Positions 36,746 through 45,306 of a stretch of 64,000 nucleotides of DNA are shown in pieces. The stretch is from contig CM073591.1 of assembly GCA_037074705.1 (NCBI GenBank), positions 161,476,032 to 161,540,031 on the forward strand, read 5' to 3'. The position numbers and the translations under genes were made by a program. Within the stretch, counting starts at the first letter, position 1. The number at the start of each line of letters is the position of its first letter. Below the pieces are notes generated by a model. The model did not search any database and had not been told where the DNA came from. It was given only the letters and a program-made list of their open reading frames with translations. This DNA is from Zhengitettix transpicula (lineage: Eukaryota; Arthropoda; Insecta; Orthoptera; Tetrigidae).

Positions 36746-37448
36746 TATGGTGCGCTTTTCGTTATCGTTATCGATTTGTACAAAATATTTTTTATAACTG
36801 TTAATTACTGCCTGGAAGCATGAGAATGTGGCTTGCCGGGGTCGAGCAGCAGACACAAGACAATGGCGGGGTGGATTGGAAAATCCACAAGTCCCGCAAG
36901 CAAGGTCAGGGTCGGCCAAGGAAGGGTAGATGACCGGGAGGGTATGGCCCTGAAATAGATGGAAGAGGGTCACGTGTGCACAAGAACCAACCAGGAGAGA
37001 GGGATTTTGGAGAGGGAAGAGATGAATGTGGACCGTTGATGAGAGTGGACAAGGAGATGAATTTGGACCGTCGGTGAGAGTGGACAGAGAAAGTTGATCC
37101 TGAAAGATTTTGGTTCTGCACGTGGGTCTCCGGTCTTCTGCGAATGCTGATGAGACAGATAGCCGCCAACGGGAGTCGACCCTGTCCGAGCTGCAGACCT
37201 GGTAAGTCGCGTTCCATGCTTCCGGGTATCGCGTCGGTTTGCCACGAGAAAAACCACGGTTAATCTTGAGAAGGGGAGGGGGCTACATGCATCCCTGGCA
37301 GGCTGGAGAACTTTTCATTTTGTATAAATTCTGAGAAAATGAATTATTGTTTTTTTTAATAACTAAATATTGCATTTCCCTTTCCTGCAAGAACAATTCT
37401 TGCAGGTGGCGCCCAACAAATAGTTAATTTAACCGTAAGCTCACCACA
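36746..37448 (+). repeat. 5' LTR of the Ty3/gypsy element
   Basis: 703 bp, nearly identical to 44600-45302. It begins TATGGTG and ends CACCACA, which form a 7-bp inverted repeat with one mismatch (TG expected at the start, TA found in both LTRs). It is more GC-rich than the surrounding DNA. Near the 3' end it holds a perfect hairpin followed by TGGCGCCCAAC. A strong splice-donor match (CTG|GTAAGT) lies at 37202. Differences from the 3' LTR are two near 36818-36824, two near 37135-37141 and one near 37273. Antisense ORFs of about 100 codons inside it are present in both LTRs and have no recognisable domain. Confidence 0.96.
37384..37417 (+). promoter_or_regulatory. Perfect hairpin plus tRNA-Lys-like primer-binding start inside the LTR
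   Basis: Arms CCTGCAAGAA (37384-37393) and TTCTTGCAGG (37397-37406) are fully complementary around a 3-nt loop. TGGCGCCCAAC (37407-37417) follows without a gap. That 11-mer equals the start of the primer-binding site complementary to the 3' end of insect tRNA-Lys as I recall it. Here it lies 31 bp upstream of the LTR end instead of just after it. The 3' LTR has the same arrangement at 45238-45271. Confidence 0.6.
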
Positions 37449-37455
37449 TATAAAA

Positions 37456-37478
37456 TGTCGTCCAACGTTTGGGGCACG
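37456..37478 (+). promoter_or_regulatory. Candidate primer-binding site after the 5' LTR
   Basis: Seven bases after the LTR end is a stretch containing CCAACGTTTGGGGC. It resembles the tRNA-Lys complement (core CCCAACGTGGGGC) with mismatches and an extra TT. It is the best candidate in the conventional position but is not a clean 18-nt match. The competing candidate is TGGCGCCCAAC inside the LTR. The leader from here to gag (37479-37925) has no other feature I can support. Confidence 0.4.
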
Positions 37479-37925
37479 AAGAAGTGGCAAACTGGAGCGA
37501 TACTACGGGGACAGGATTAGCGGATTATATACACTTGCTAGTCAGCCATTCAAGCAGAAATTCAGGACTTGATTATTTTAACGTGTATTTTGGGGGAATA
37601 ATTTTGTAATATGTATTTTGCGGGAATTTAGTTTTCGGGTAATACGTTCCAGGCTGGAGATGCAGGTGTTTAGACGCGGACCATATATTTTCATTTCTAG
37701 CGTTGAGTAGAGCAGGAGTTTTTTTTTTCATAGGATAAGCGTTAATTCGATAAATTTTGGGATTTCTTTTGTTATCTAATGTGGATTGGAGCCTGAGGTC
37801 TATATGTTTAATGTTAAGTTGTGTGAATTTTGAGCTGTTTTCTTTATCGTTTATGTTAGTGTGTTAGAGAAATTGTTCGTGTAAAATAGAAACGGAGGTC
37901 TTCTGATTATTTCGTCTGGTTGTTC

Positions 37926-39683
37926 ATGAAGCTTAGGAGCGGAATGGATACGGTACAAAGGGAATTAAGCACGGATGAGCAGACGGAGGGTAGTTCCGAG
38001 AATTTAGGGAGCCAGGCAAGCAGTGGTTTTCCTGGAACCAATGGTACAAAAGAAAACCAGTTTTTATTCGAATCTATGATGGCACAATTGATGCAAGCCA
38101 TTCAAAATAGTCAGGAACAGATTCAAAATAGTCAGGCTAATTTACAGGAACAGATTCAAAGAAAGAATGACGAAAATAACAAGTTGATTCAAAATAGTCA
38201 GGCTAATTTACAGGAACAGATTCGAAATAGTCAGGCTAATTTACAGGAACAGATTCAAAGAAAGAATGACGAAAATAACAAGTTGATTCAAAATAGTCAG
38301 GCTAATTTACAGGAACAGATTCGAAATAGTCAGGCTAATTTACAGGAACAGATTCAAAGGATTAATGACGAAAATAACAAGGGGTTTAACATATTGCAGG
38401 CCCAGATTAAAGGCTGTCAAGAAGCAACAGAGAATAAGTTTAGGGAGATCCGCAGTGAGATTCAGGAGCATGTCCAAATAATCACGGAGTGTAGCAAAGT
38501 TCAATGGGATCAGATTCAGAACCAAATTGGTGCCACAAATGATAAACTCACAAGTATAGGCCAAGAATTGCAGGACAGAGCAGAAGCTGTTGATAAAAGG
38601 GTAGATACTGAATTAGGCGCAATACGAGAGCACGTGGCAGCACAGAAACGGGAGGTAACCGATTTGGTTAATAAAGAACATCAAAGTATGGCAGACAGAT
38701 TTGATGTAGTTGTGGAGTCTTTTAGATCTGAAACAGAAATTAGGCGCGAAGAAACTGGGCAGGTGATTAATCGGCTAGCCAGCGACGCCGAGGCCATTAG
38801 GACAGAAATGCGTGAAGGGACAATGGCGGTGCAGTCGCATATTGCGAATATCGAAGGGGATTTACGAAAACAGCTGAGTTCAGAGGCAGCCCGTTTAGAT
38901 ATCAGAATTTCTGAAGCCAATGAATTGGGTGTTCGGGGGGAAAACATAACCCAGGGGCTAGAGATTACCCTCCCATCATTTCAAGAACGTGGCCATCAGA
39001 ACGCACGTGCATTCCTGAACGGTCTAGAGTCCTATTTTTCATTAAAACGAACGCCGGAGCGTTTTAAATTAACTTTATTTAAGCAAGCAGTGGGGCCACG
39101 GATTGCGGAAAGGCTGGAAGCTGCCGGTTACTCGGAAGGTTACGAACAGGTCCGGGAACACTTCCTAAATAAGTATTGGAGTGTTGCTAGGCAGTTGGAG
39201 GTAGTGCAAGGATTCTACAATGATAGATTTAGGCCGGGCGGATCTCAGACGATGGAAGGTTATCTCGTGAAGGCAATAACCGAGAACAGGCTTTTGCAAC
39301 AGCCGATAGCTGAGAGTACGCTTGTTCAATTAATTAGCAGGCAGTTTCGGAGTGATGTAGCCCTACATTTTGAGGCGGCCCGTATAAATACGTTTGAAGC
39401 GGCGCTGAATTTCCTGAGCCAAGTTGACGCGTTAGACCGAGGCAGCGGCCACGCAGCTTCAGGTAGAGATGGTCGCTGGGCAGGCGAAAGAAACTTTTCG
39501 GGTAATCGGGCAAATATGCAAGGAGGACCATCTAGACCTAATCAGGGCCGGTTTGATCGGGGAACGTGGAGAAGGTTCGATCCGCGCGCAGATAGACAGC
39601 ACAGAACAGGTGGCTTTAAGCCGGAAGTTCGTCCTGAAATCGAGCAGAGTGGAAATACGGTTCAGAATCATTTAAACCAATAA
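37926..39683 (+). CDS. gag: Gag polyprotein of the Ty3/gypsy element
   Basis: 585 residues from the first in-frame ATG (37926; a second ATG follows at 37944). The N-terminal third (about residues 45-160) is a Gln/Asn-rich coiled coil built from 11-residue units of the NSQANLQEQIx type. A long charged helical region follows to about residue 335. The capsid-like domain (about 340-500) contains the LPSFQERG start and YFSLKRTPERFKL and FLNKYW stretches seen in retrotransposon Gag proteins. The C-terminus (about 505-585) is Arg/Gly/Asn-rich and lacks a CCHC knuckle, so RNA binding is probably by the basic tail. The stop lies six nt after the slippery heptamer that leads into pol. Gag would form the cytoplasmic virus-like particle. 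The frame is intact. Confidence 0.95.
   Translation: MKLRSGMDTVQRELSTDEQTEGSSENLGSQASSGFPGTNGTKENQFLFESMMAQLMQAIQNSQEQIQNSQANLQEQIQRKNDENNKLIQNSQANLQEQIRNSQANLQEQIQRKNDENNKLIQNSQANLQEQIRNSQANLQEQIQRINDENNKGFNILQAQIKGCQEATENKFREIRSEIQEHVQIITECSKVQWDQIQNQIGATNDKLTSIGQELQDRAEAVDKRVDTELGAIREHVAAQKREVTDLVNKEHQSMADRFDVVVESFRSETEIRREETGQVINRLASDAEAIRTEMREGTMAVQSHIANIEGDLRKQLSSEAARLDIRISEANELGVRGENITQGLEITLPSFQERGHQNARAFLNGLESYFSLKRTPERFKLTLFKQAVGPRIAERLEAAGYSEGYEQVREHFLNKYWSVARQLEVVQGFYNDRFRPGGSQTMEGYLVKAITENRLLQQPIAESTLVQLISRQFRSDVALHFEAARINTFEAALNFLSQVDALDRGSGHAASGRDGRWAGERNFSGNRANMQGGPSRPNQGRFDRGTWRRFDPRADRQHRTGGFKPEVRPEIEQSGNTVQNHLNQ
38104..38382 (+). repeat. Tandem 99-bp repeat in gag encoding hendecad coiled coil
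   Basis: A 99-bp (33-codon) unit occurs about 2.7 times with almost no changes. Each unit holds two 11-codon NSQANLQEQI(R/Q) segments and one RKNDENNKLIQ-type segment, all in frame. Near identity suggests very recent expansion. An 11-residue period fits right-handed coiled coils. Confidence 0.9.
39671..39677 (+). promoter_or_regulatory. Programmed -1 ribosomal frameshift site, T TTA AAC
   Basis: In gag frame the codons are CAT TTA AAC CAA TAA, so T TTA AAC fits the X XXY YYZ rule exactly. Slippage by -1 leads directly into the open pol frame, bypassing the gag stop at 39681-39683. UUUAAAC is an efficient heptamer known from coronaviruses and some retroelements. A GC-rich stretch starts 8 nt downstream (39685-39695) and could form the stimulating structure, but I could not establish a clear stem or pseudoknot by eye. 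Confidence 0.88.
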
Positions 39684-42600
39684 AGGGCGAGGGGGATCGA
39701 TTGAGGTCGCATGCTACTCTCACAGGCCCAACGACACGACCCACGAGAATAGAAAATATTGTAACTAATAGTGATTACCTAGCCGGTAAAGAGGATTTAC
39801 TTTGGGATATTGAAGGTAATGAAAACCGTAGTAAGAATTCCAGAATGAAGGGAGAGTTGGTAAAAATTAAACTTAACTTGGGCAATGGAAGCAGTAAGGA
39901 AGCACTGGTAGATACTGGTGCAGAGCTAAGCTGTTTAAATTGGGCGATGTTTCAAGAACTAGAGGAGGAAAAATTGGTTGTAGCGAAGTTGGGCGTGGCA
40001 GGTCTGAAGGCATACGGTGCATTGGGACGCCGACACGAGAAGGTTGAATGGCAGGTTTTGTTCAAAGTCAAGTTACCTGGGGGAGAATATCTGGTTATTA
40101 GGGCCGTTGTACTGAAAACTCTGGGAACAGAGATTATTTTAGGGGCAGCTTGGTTACGTGAGATTAGTGCAGTCATTAACTTGCAGTCTAGGAAGCTAAC
40201 TGGGGAAGGGATGGATGCAGATAATGGAAGTAAAATAACTTTACAGTGGGATATTTTGGATAGCACGATAATAGGCGCCAAGGGCTTGGTTTCTTATATT
40301 TATGGCACCGAAGAGGAAGAGGTTGCGAGAGACGGCCGTAAGAGGAAGGAAGAGGAAGGGTCAAGGTATTTTGGTAGGAAGGGGAGTGAGGTAGACAGGA
40401 GTGAAGGGGAAATAGAATCTACGGGAGATGACGGATTTGAAGAAGTATTAGATCAAATATGTATAGATATGCGTAATGTTAGTGACGAGGAATGTTTTGA
40501 TTTTAAGGAGATGTTGAGGAGGAATAGGAAAGTATTTAATGAGGCTCCAGGATGTCTAAAGGGATACATACATAGGATAGAGACCAGTGAACATGCGCCA
40601 TATAAATTAAAGTCCTACCCCACCCCGTTTGCTTTGAGAGATAGGATTAGGGAGACGATACGGCAGATGGAGAAAGATGGTATAATTGCCAGAAAACCAA
40701 GTCCATATAATAATCCGATCACCTTTGTGCGAAAAAAGGATAATCAGATCTGCATATGCTTAGATGCCAGGAAATTAAATACAGTTATCATAGATGAATT
40801 AGAACGACCTGTACTAATAGCGGAAGCCCTTCAGAAATTTCAAGGTAAGCCGTTCCTGAGTACCGTAGACCTGACGAAGGGATTTTATCAAATTCGACTC
40901 GACGAAGAATCGAGCAGGTTGACATCATTCACTGTCGATGGCAGGCAGTACTGTTGGATGAGACTCCCATTCGGTTTGAAGACCTCATGTCAGACATTCA
41001 TAAGGCGGCTAGATTTGGCATTAGGAGAGGAATATAGGGAAAATTTGACAGTATACGTGGATGACGTCATAATTGCGAGCGAGACATTTAGAGACCATGT
41101 GATACATTTAGACAGTTTGTTCACGAGACTTCGCGAAAATGGTCTCACCATTAATCTGAAAAAGACCGCTTTCGGTCGGCAGGAGGTCGAATTTCTAGGA
41201 CATCTCGTTTCAGCGGGAGGAGTAAGGCCCTTGCAGACAAGGCTTCAGGCTATAAACGACTTACCAGCTCCTAAAAATGTGAAACATCTTCGACAACTGG
41301 TCGGGTTTATAACCTTCTATAAGAAATTCGTTCTTAATTTCGCTGAACTGCTGAGACCTATGTACAATCTATTGAAGAAGGGTGTGAAATGGAAATGGGA
41401 CGGTGCGATGGATGACGCGCTCGAGCGGGTGAAGAGGGCATTTACACAGTGTGTAGTCCTAGAACATCCTATACTAACACAACCCTTTATTGTTAGGTGT
41501 GATGCGTCGCTTTTGGGCATATCCGCTGTGTTAAGTCAGTTAGACGACGAGGGGGCTGAAAGAGTAATCTCTTTGTGTAACAGGGGACTCCGCGAACCTG
41601 AGCTCGTATATACAATAACGGAGTTGGAGTTACTGGCGATCGTCTATGCCGTGCAAAAGTTTCGCACATATATATACGGAAATCGGGTAGTGTTGTATAC
41701 GGACCACCAGGCTTTGACATTTCTACGTATGTGCGACCACCTAAGCTCGAGGTTGAAGCGCTGGGCTATCGCGATTGATGAGTTTGATTTGCGAATAATA
41801 CACGTCAAAGGTAGTAATAACGTTGCTGCAGACTTTTTGAGTCGGCACGTTAGACAGACGGCGGGCGAAGTATCTACGTCTAAGGAAAGAGAGATGGTGA
41901 TTGCAGCTGTCGAATTCAGCAATTCGCGGAATTACGCACGGTTCAGGCGGTTTGTTAAAGAGGCACAGGATGAGGACGAGGAATGTAGGCAAATCGCGAG
42001 GCGGGTGAACGCGGTAGCGGCTCCAGATGTTGTAAACCAAGGGGCGAAAGCATACAGGTTAGAAGCAGGCATTCTGTTTAAAAGCAACCCTCGGGCTAGG
42101 CACTTATGGGTGCTATATGTACCTAAACCAGCTAGGAAACATGTTCTCCAATTGGTGCACGATGAGAGTGGTTACCCAGGAGGATACAAAACGATTGAAA
42201 TGCTTAAAGCGTTGGTATATTGGCGTGGGCTGGCAAGAGACGCAAAGAAATATGTTAAAACGTGCAGGGCGTGCCAGATGTGTAAGTTCCCTAATCGCAC
42301 TTTTCAGGCTCCATACCAGTCCGTAATTCCAGAGTGCACAGGCGATTTGGTTATGGTGGATATTTACGGCCCCTTAATCAAAAGTCGCTACGGGATGACG
42401 TATGTGTTTATTATTGTAGACACATTCAGTAAATTTGTGAAGTTGTACGGTTTAAGACGTGCTACAGCTAAGGCATGCGTTGGGAAAATTCTGAAGTATT
42501 GCGAGGAAGAGGGCAAACCCAAAGTCGTACTGAGTGATCACGGGACACAATTTTACTGCGAATTATGGCGGAAGACCTTGTGGGATAGAGATGTTAAAAC

Positions 42601-43162
42601 GGTGTTTTCTAGTATACGTCACCCGGAATCGAACGCAGCCGAGCGTTATCTAAGGAGTGTGGGCACCATCTTAAGAACGTTATGTCACGCCAAACACCAA
42701 AGCTGGGCGGCGTATCTACAGCAAGTAGAGGACCATTTGAATCACAATTGGAGCGCAGCTATAGGTTTTATACCGGCGGAAGTGCATTATGGCAGAAGGG
42801 TGGACTTACCATTAGAAAGAATCATAAAGTTTCCCGCTCCGGTAAAGGATCTAGAAATGGAACAGGTGCTAGAAAAGGCAAGGGATAGAATGCAGCGGCG
42901 CGCTGCTCAGAGGCTAAAGCAGCAAAGGCCGCGACCAATAAAATTTGCAGTGGGCGATTTGGTTCTAGTAAAAGCAATGCGACAATCCGACGCCGACAAG
43001 AAGATCTCCGCTAAGCTGATGTTAGTGTACAAGGGTCCGTACATCGTTAGAGAACGCTTAGGGGAAGGTGTATACAAGATACAACTTCGAGAAGGCAATC
43101 CGGAGATCAAAGTATTCAATATAACTAATTTAATTCCATACTATGAGAGAGAGGCCGATTAG
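39677..43162 (+). CDS. pol: Pol polyprotein (protease, RT, RNase H, integrase), read by -1 frameshift
   Basis: 1161 residues from the first codon read only in the pol frame; there is no ATG near the start. Aspartic protease: DTGA at 79-82 (39911). Reverse transcriptase about 300-480: first catalytic Asp 398 in VDLTKGFYQI, YVDD at 460-463 (41054). RNase H about 600-720: Asp 609, Glu 649, Asp 676 in YTDHQ. Integrase: zinc finger His828, Tyr833, Cys863, Cys866, with Tyr in place of the second His; catalytic Asp895, Asp954 and Glu989, with 34 residues between the last two where 35 is usual. GPY motif 1120-1122 near the C-terminus. Domain order is Ty3/gypsy. An acidic/basic linker separates protease from RT. 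The frame is uninterrupted, so the enzyme may be active; the His-to-Tyr change is the main doubt. Confidence 0.97.
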   Translation, partial: PIKGEGDRLRSHATLTGPTTRPTRIENIVTNSDYLAGKEDLLWDIEGNENRSKNSRMKGELVKIKLNLGNGSSKEALVDTGAELSCLNWAMFQELEEEKLVVAKLGVAGLKAYGALGRRHEKVEWQVLFKVKLPGGEYLVIRAVVLKTLGTEIILGAAWLREISAVINLQSRKLTGEGMDADNGSKITLQWDILDSTIIGAKGLVSYIYGTEEEEVARDGRKRKEEEGSRYFGRKGSEVDRSEGEIESTGDDGFEEVLDQICIDMRNVSDEECFDFKEMLRRNRKVFNEAPGCLKGYIHRIETSEHAPYKLKSYPTPFALRDRIRETIRQMEKDGIIARKPSPYNNPITFVRKKDNQICICLDARKLNTVIIDELERPVLIAEALQKFQGKPFLSTVDLTKGFYQIRLDEESSRLTSFTVDGRQYCWMRLPFGLKTSCQTFIRRLDLALGEEYRENLTVYVDDVIIASETFRDHVIHLDSLFTRLRENGLTINLKKTAFGRQEVEFLGHLVSAGGVRPLQTRLQAINDLPAPKNVKHLRQLVGFITFYKKFVLNFAELLRPMYNLLKKGVKWKWDGAMDDALERVKRAFTQCVVLEHPILTQPFIVRCDASLLGISAVLSQLDDEGAERVISLCNRGLREPELVYTITELELLAIVYAVQKFRTYIYGNRVVLYTDHQALTFLRMCDHLSSRLKRWAIAIDEFDLRIIHVKGSNNVAADFLSRHVRQTAGEVSTSKEREMVIAAVEFSNSRNYARFRRFVKEAQDEDEECRQIARRVNAVAAPDVVNQGAKAYRLEAGILFKSNPRARHLWVLYVPKPARKHVLQLVHDESGYPGGYKTIEMLKALVYWRGLARDAKKYVKTCRACQMCKFPNRTFQAPYQSVIPECTGDLVMVDIYGPLIKSRYGMTYVFIIVDTFSKFVKLYGLRRATAKACVGKILKYCEEEGKPKVVLSDHGTQFYCELWRKTLWDRDVKTVFSSIRHPESNAAERYLRSVGTILRTLCHAKHQSWAAYLQQVEDHLNHNWSAAIGFIPAEVHYGRRVDLPLERIIKFPAPVKDLEMEQVLEKARDRMQRRAAQRLKQQRPRPIKFAVGDLVLVKAMRQSDADKKISAKLMLVYKGPYIVRERLGEGVYKIQLREGNPEIKVFNITNLIPYYEREAD

Positions 43163-43378
43163 GTAAACCCAGAGGTAGGGCCAGGTCAAAGATTGTTTGC
43201 TTGTTTGGTTGACTAATGAGTGTACCAGTAGCTGGAGCCTCGGACAGGAACCCGGAAGAGGCACTGTCGGCGGATAATCCTTTGCCTCCAGACATTGTTA
43301 CAGGCTAGGGTCGCCAGAAGGATCCAACCATCAAAGCATCGTCAGCGGCCGGCAGGATAATCCCAGGGCATGTGACTA

Positions 43379-43738
43379 ATGCATGTTGGGCTTTGCGGAC
43401 CCAGGAACCCGAGCTGTACGTGGTATCTGTTACCACGTTCTACTTTTCTTCAATTCGGCCTTGCTTGGTCAAAACCACCTGTAAAACTGTCACTAAGGCT
43501 TTCTTGGCCAACCCTTGATTTTTCGACCCCAACAATGGTTATTAGGTTTCGAGGACTGAGGGTGTCTTTCATCTATGTTCTTCTTTCTTCTTATTTTCGC
43601 ACCTTATGTAAAAGGAAGACGTGGCGGACCAACGACCAGATGCGCACAAGTGGAACGGGCGGACAACCACGACTACGCGATGCGGTTGCAACGGCGCGAA
43701 GTGGTACAGAAGCTAATGTGAGGTGTTGGTACATATAA
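43379..43738 (+). CDS. Possible third ORF of the retrotransposon, 119 codons
   Basis: An ATG-initiated ORF of 119 residues lies 216 bp after pol. It shows no envelope-like features: no convincing signal peptide, no furin-like site and no C-terminal membrane anchor, only a short hydrophobic stretch near residues 60-75. The segment is more GC-rich than host DNA. It may be a chance ORF in the 3' untranslated region or a decayed remnant. I do not recognise it. Confidence 0.2.
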   Translation: MHVGLCGPRNPSCTWYLLPRSTFLQFGLAWSKPPVKLSLRLSWPTLDFSTPTMVIRFRGLRVSFIYVLLSSYFRTLCKRKTWRTNDQMRTSGTGGQPRLRDAVATARSGTEANVRCWYI

Positions 43739-44584
43739 TGCAAGTGTCCGATGACCACAGACACAATAAAAGGGGGACGAGAAGTGACAAGGTTATAATT
43801 ACGACAGACGCTAAAAAAAAAAGGTGATGTGTCGTGTTATCAAAAGACGCTCACAGGAGTGATTTTAAGGTTTAATTTAAGAAGAAAAAAAAAAGGTGGA
43901 TTAAATATTGAAAATGACATTCATAGTAATTAAAGGACGATTATGGAGGTTAATTAAAATTAAGTACTTATATTTAGGATGCGCTCAATTGTTAATATTA
44001 AGGGGTAGGCATTACGGACCGGTGCGCATATAATTAAAAGTAGTATGTGTAGTATACGAACAGTAGTATGTGTAGATGTTAAATAATATGAAAGATATAA
44101 TATCAGATAAGGAGAAAAAATATCGATAAGTAAATGCATATCATTTTGCTATGGTTAGTTGTAAGTTAGTTATAGATTTTATTTAATTATTCTCTTCGGT
44201 TTTAGTTAGTTATAAGTTAGTGTTACAGATGTATATATTCCTACCTTTCGTTATTAAGTTAGCTATAAGTTACTCTTAGATTTGTGCATGATTCATCATT
44301 TCGTTGTTGAGTTAGTTGTAATTTTGTTTCAAATCTGAAAATAATATCTAAATAATTTGTTTGTGAATGTAATGCTGTACTGTTTACGATTACATACCGT
44401 CTTAGAAACCATTTAGAATTGTGATAAATTGAACTATAAATATATCTGCTAATTATGTACCACATAGAAAAAAAATTTAAATTGTATCACAGGATTGTAT
44501 TTTGCCAGATGCGAGGGAGCATGCGCGAACTTCAAGCGAATTATTTTGAAATCGTTCGAATGGATCCTTCATTCATCCAATTTC
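43739..44584 (+). other. 3' non-coding region of the retrotransposon with short degenerate repeats
   Basis: No ORF can be supported. From about 44152 to 44330 a motif like TTAGTTATAAGTTAGT recurs four times, roughly 60 bp apart and with decay. Its role is unknown; it may be a leftover of tandem duplication. Confidence 0.5.
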
Positions 44585-44594
44585 AAAGGGGGAA
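44585..44594 (+). promoter_or_regulatory. Polypurine tract
   Basis: AAAGGGGGAA lies 5 nt upstream of the 3' LTR, the expected place for the primer of plus-strand synthesis. The 5-nt gap before the LTR is a small departure from the usual flush position. Confidence 0.75.
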
Positions 44595-44599
44595 TATTA

Positions 44600-45302
44600 T
44601 ATGGTGCGCTTTTCGTTATCGTTATCGATTTGTACAAAATATTTTTTATAACTGTTAATTACTGCCTGGAATCATGGGAATGTGGCTTGCCGGGGTCGAG
44701 CAGCAGACACAAGACAATGGCGGGGTGGATTGGAAAATCCACAAGTCCCGCAAGCAAGGTCAGGGTCGGCCAAGGAAGGGTAGATGACCGGGAGGGTATG
44801 GCCCTGAAATAGATGGAAGAGGGTCACGTGTGCACAAGAACCAACCAGGAGAGAGGGATTTTGGAGAGGGAAGAGATGAATGTGGACCGTTGATGAGAGT
44901 GGACAAGGAGATGAATTTGGACCGTCGGTGAGAGTGGACAGAGAAAGTTGATCCTGAAAGATTTTGGTTCTGCACGTGGGTCTCCGGTTTTCTGTGAATG
45001 CTGATGAGACAGATAGCCGCCAACGGGAGTCGACCCTGTCCGAGCTGCAGACCTGGTAAGTCGCGTTCCATGCTTCCGGGTATCGCGTCGGTTTGCCACG
45101 AGAAAAACCACGGTTAATCTTGAGAAAGGGAGGGGGCTACATGCATCCCTGGCAGGCTGGAGAACTTTTCATTTTGTATAAATTCTGAGAAAATGAATTA
45201 TTGTTTTTTTTAATAACTAAATATTGCATTTCCCTTTCCTGCAAGAACAATTCTTGCAGGTGGCGCCCAACAAATAGTTAATTTAACCGTAAGCTCACCA
45301 CA
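44600..45302 (+). repeat. 3' LTR of the Ty3/gypsy element
   Basis: 703 bp, the same length as the 5' LTR and differing at 5 positions by my count. It ends CACCACA and is followed by the CGTG target duplication (45303-45306). It carries the same hairpin (45238-45260) and TGGCGCCCAAC (45261-45271). Confidence 0.96.
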
Positions 45303-45306
45303 CGTG

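Larger units (their letters stand above)
36742..45306 (+). mobile_element. Full-length Ty3/gypsy LTR retrotransposon
   Basis: A complete element in the order target duplication, LTR, leader, gag, -1 frameshift site, pol, short 3' region, polypurine tract, LTR, target duplication. Both LTRs are 703 bp and differ at 5 positions by my count (about 0.7%), so insertion is recent. The pol order protease, RT, RNase H, integrase is that of Ty3/gypsy (Metaviridae), not Ty1/copia. No envelope-like gene is seen after pol. Both long ORFs are open, so the copy may be functional apart from an unusual integrase residue. The clade within Ty3/gypsy cannot be fixed by eye. Confidence 0.97.

Noticed and set aside
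36906..37257. Antisense ORFs of 103 and 95 codons in the LTR, repeated at 44760-45111
   Set aside because: They recur only because the LTR is duplicated; both start at non-ATG or overlapping positions and show no domain.
38340..38947. Minus-strand ORFs opposite gag
   Set aside because: Shadows of the gag repeat and coiled-coil codons.
43163..44599. Envelope gene of an insect retrovirus-like element
   Set aside because: Only 1.4 kb, no long ORF, no signal peptide, cleavage site or membrane anchor.
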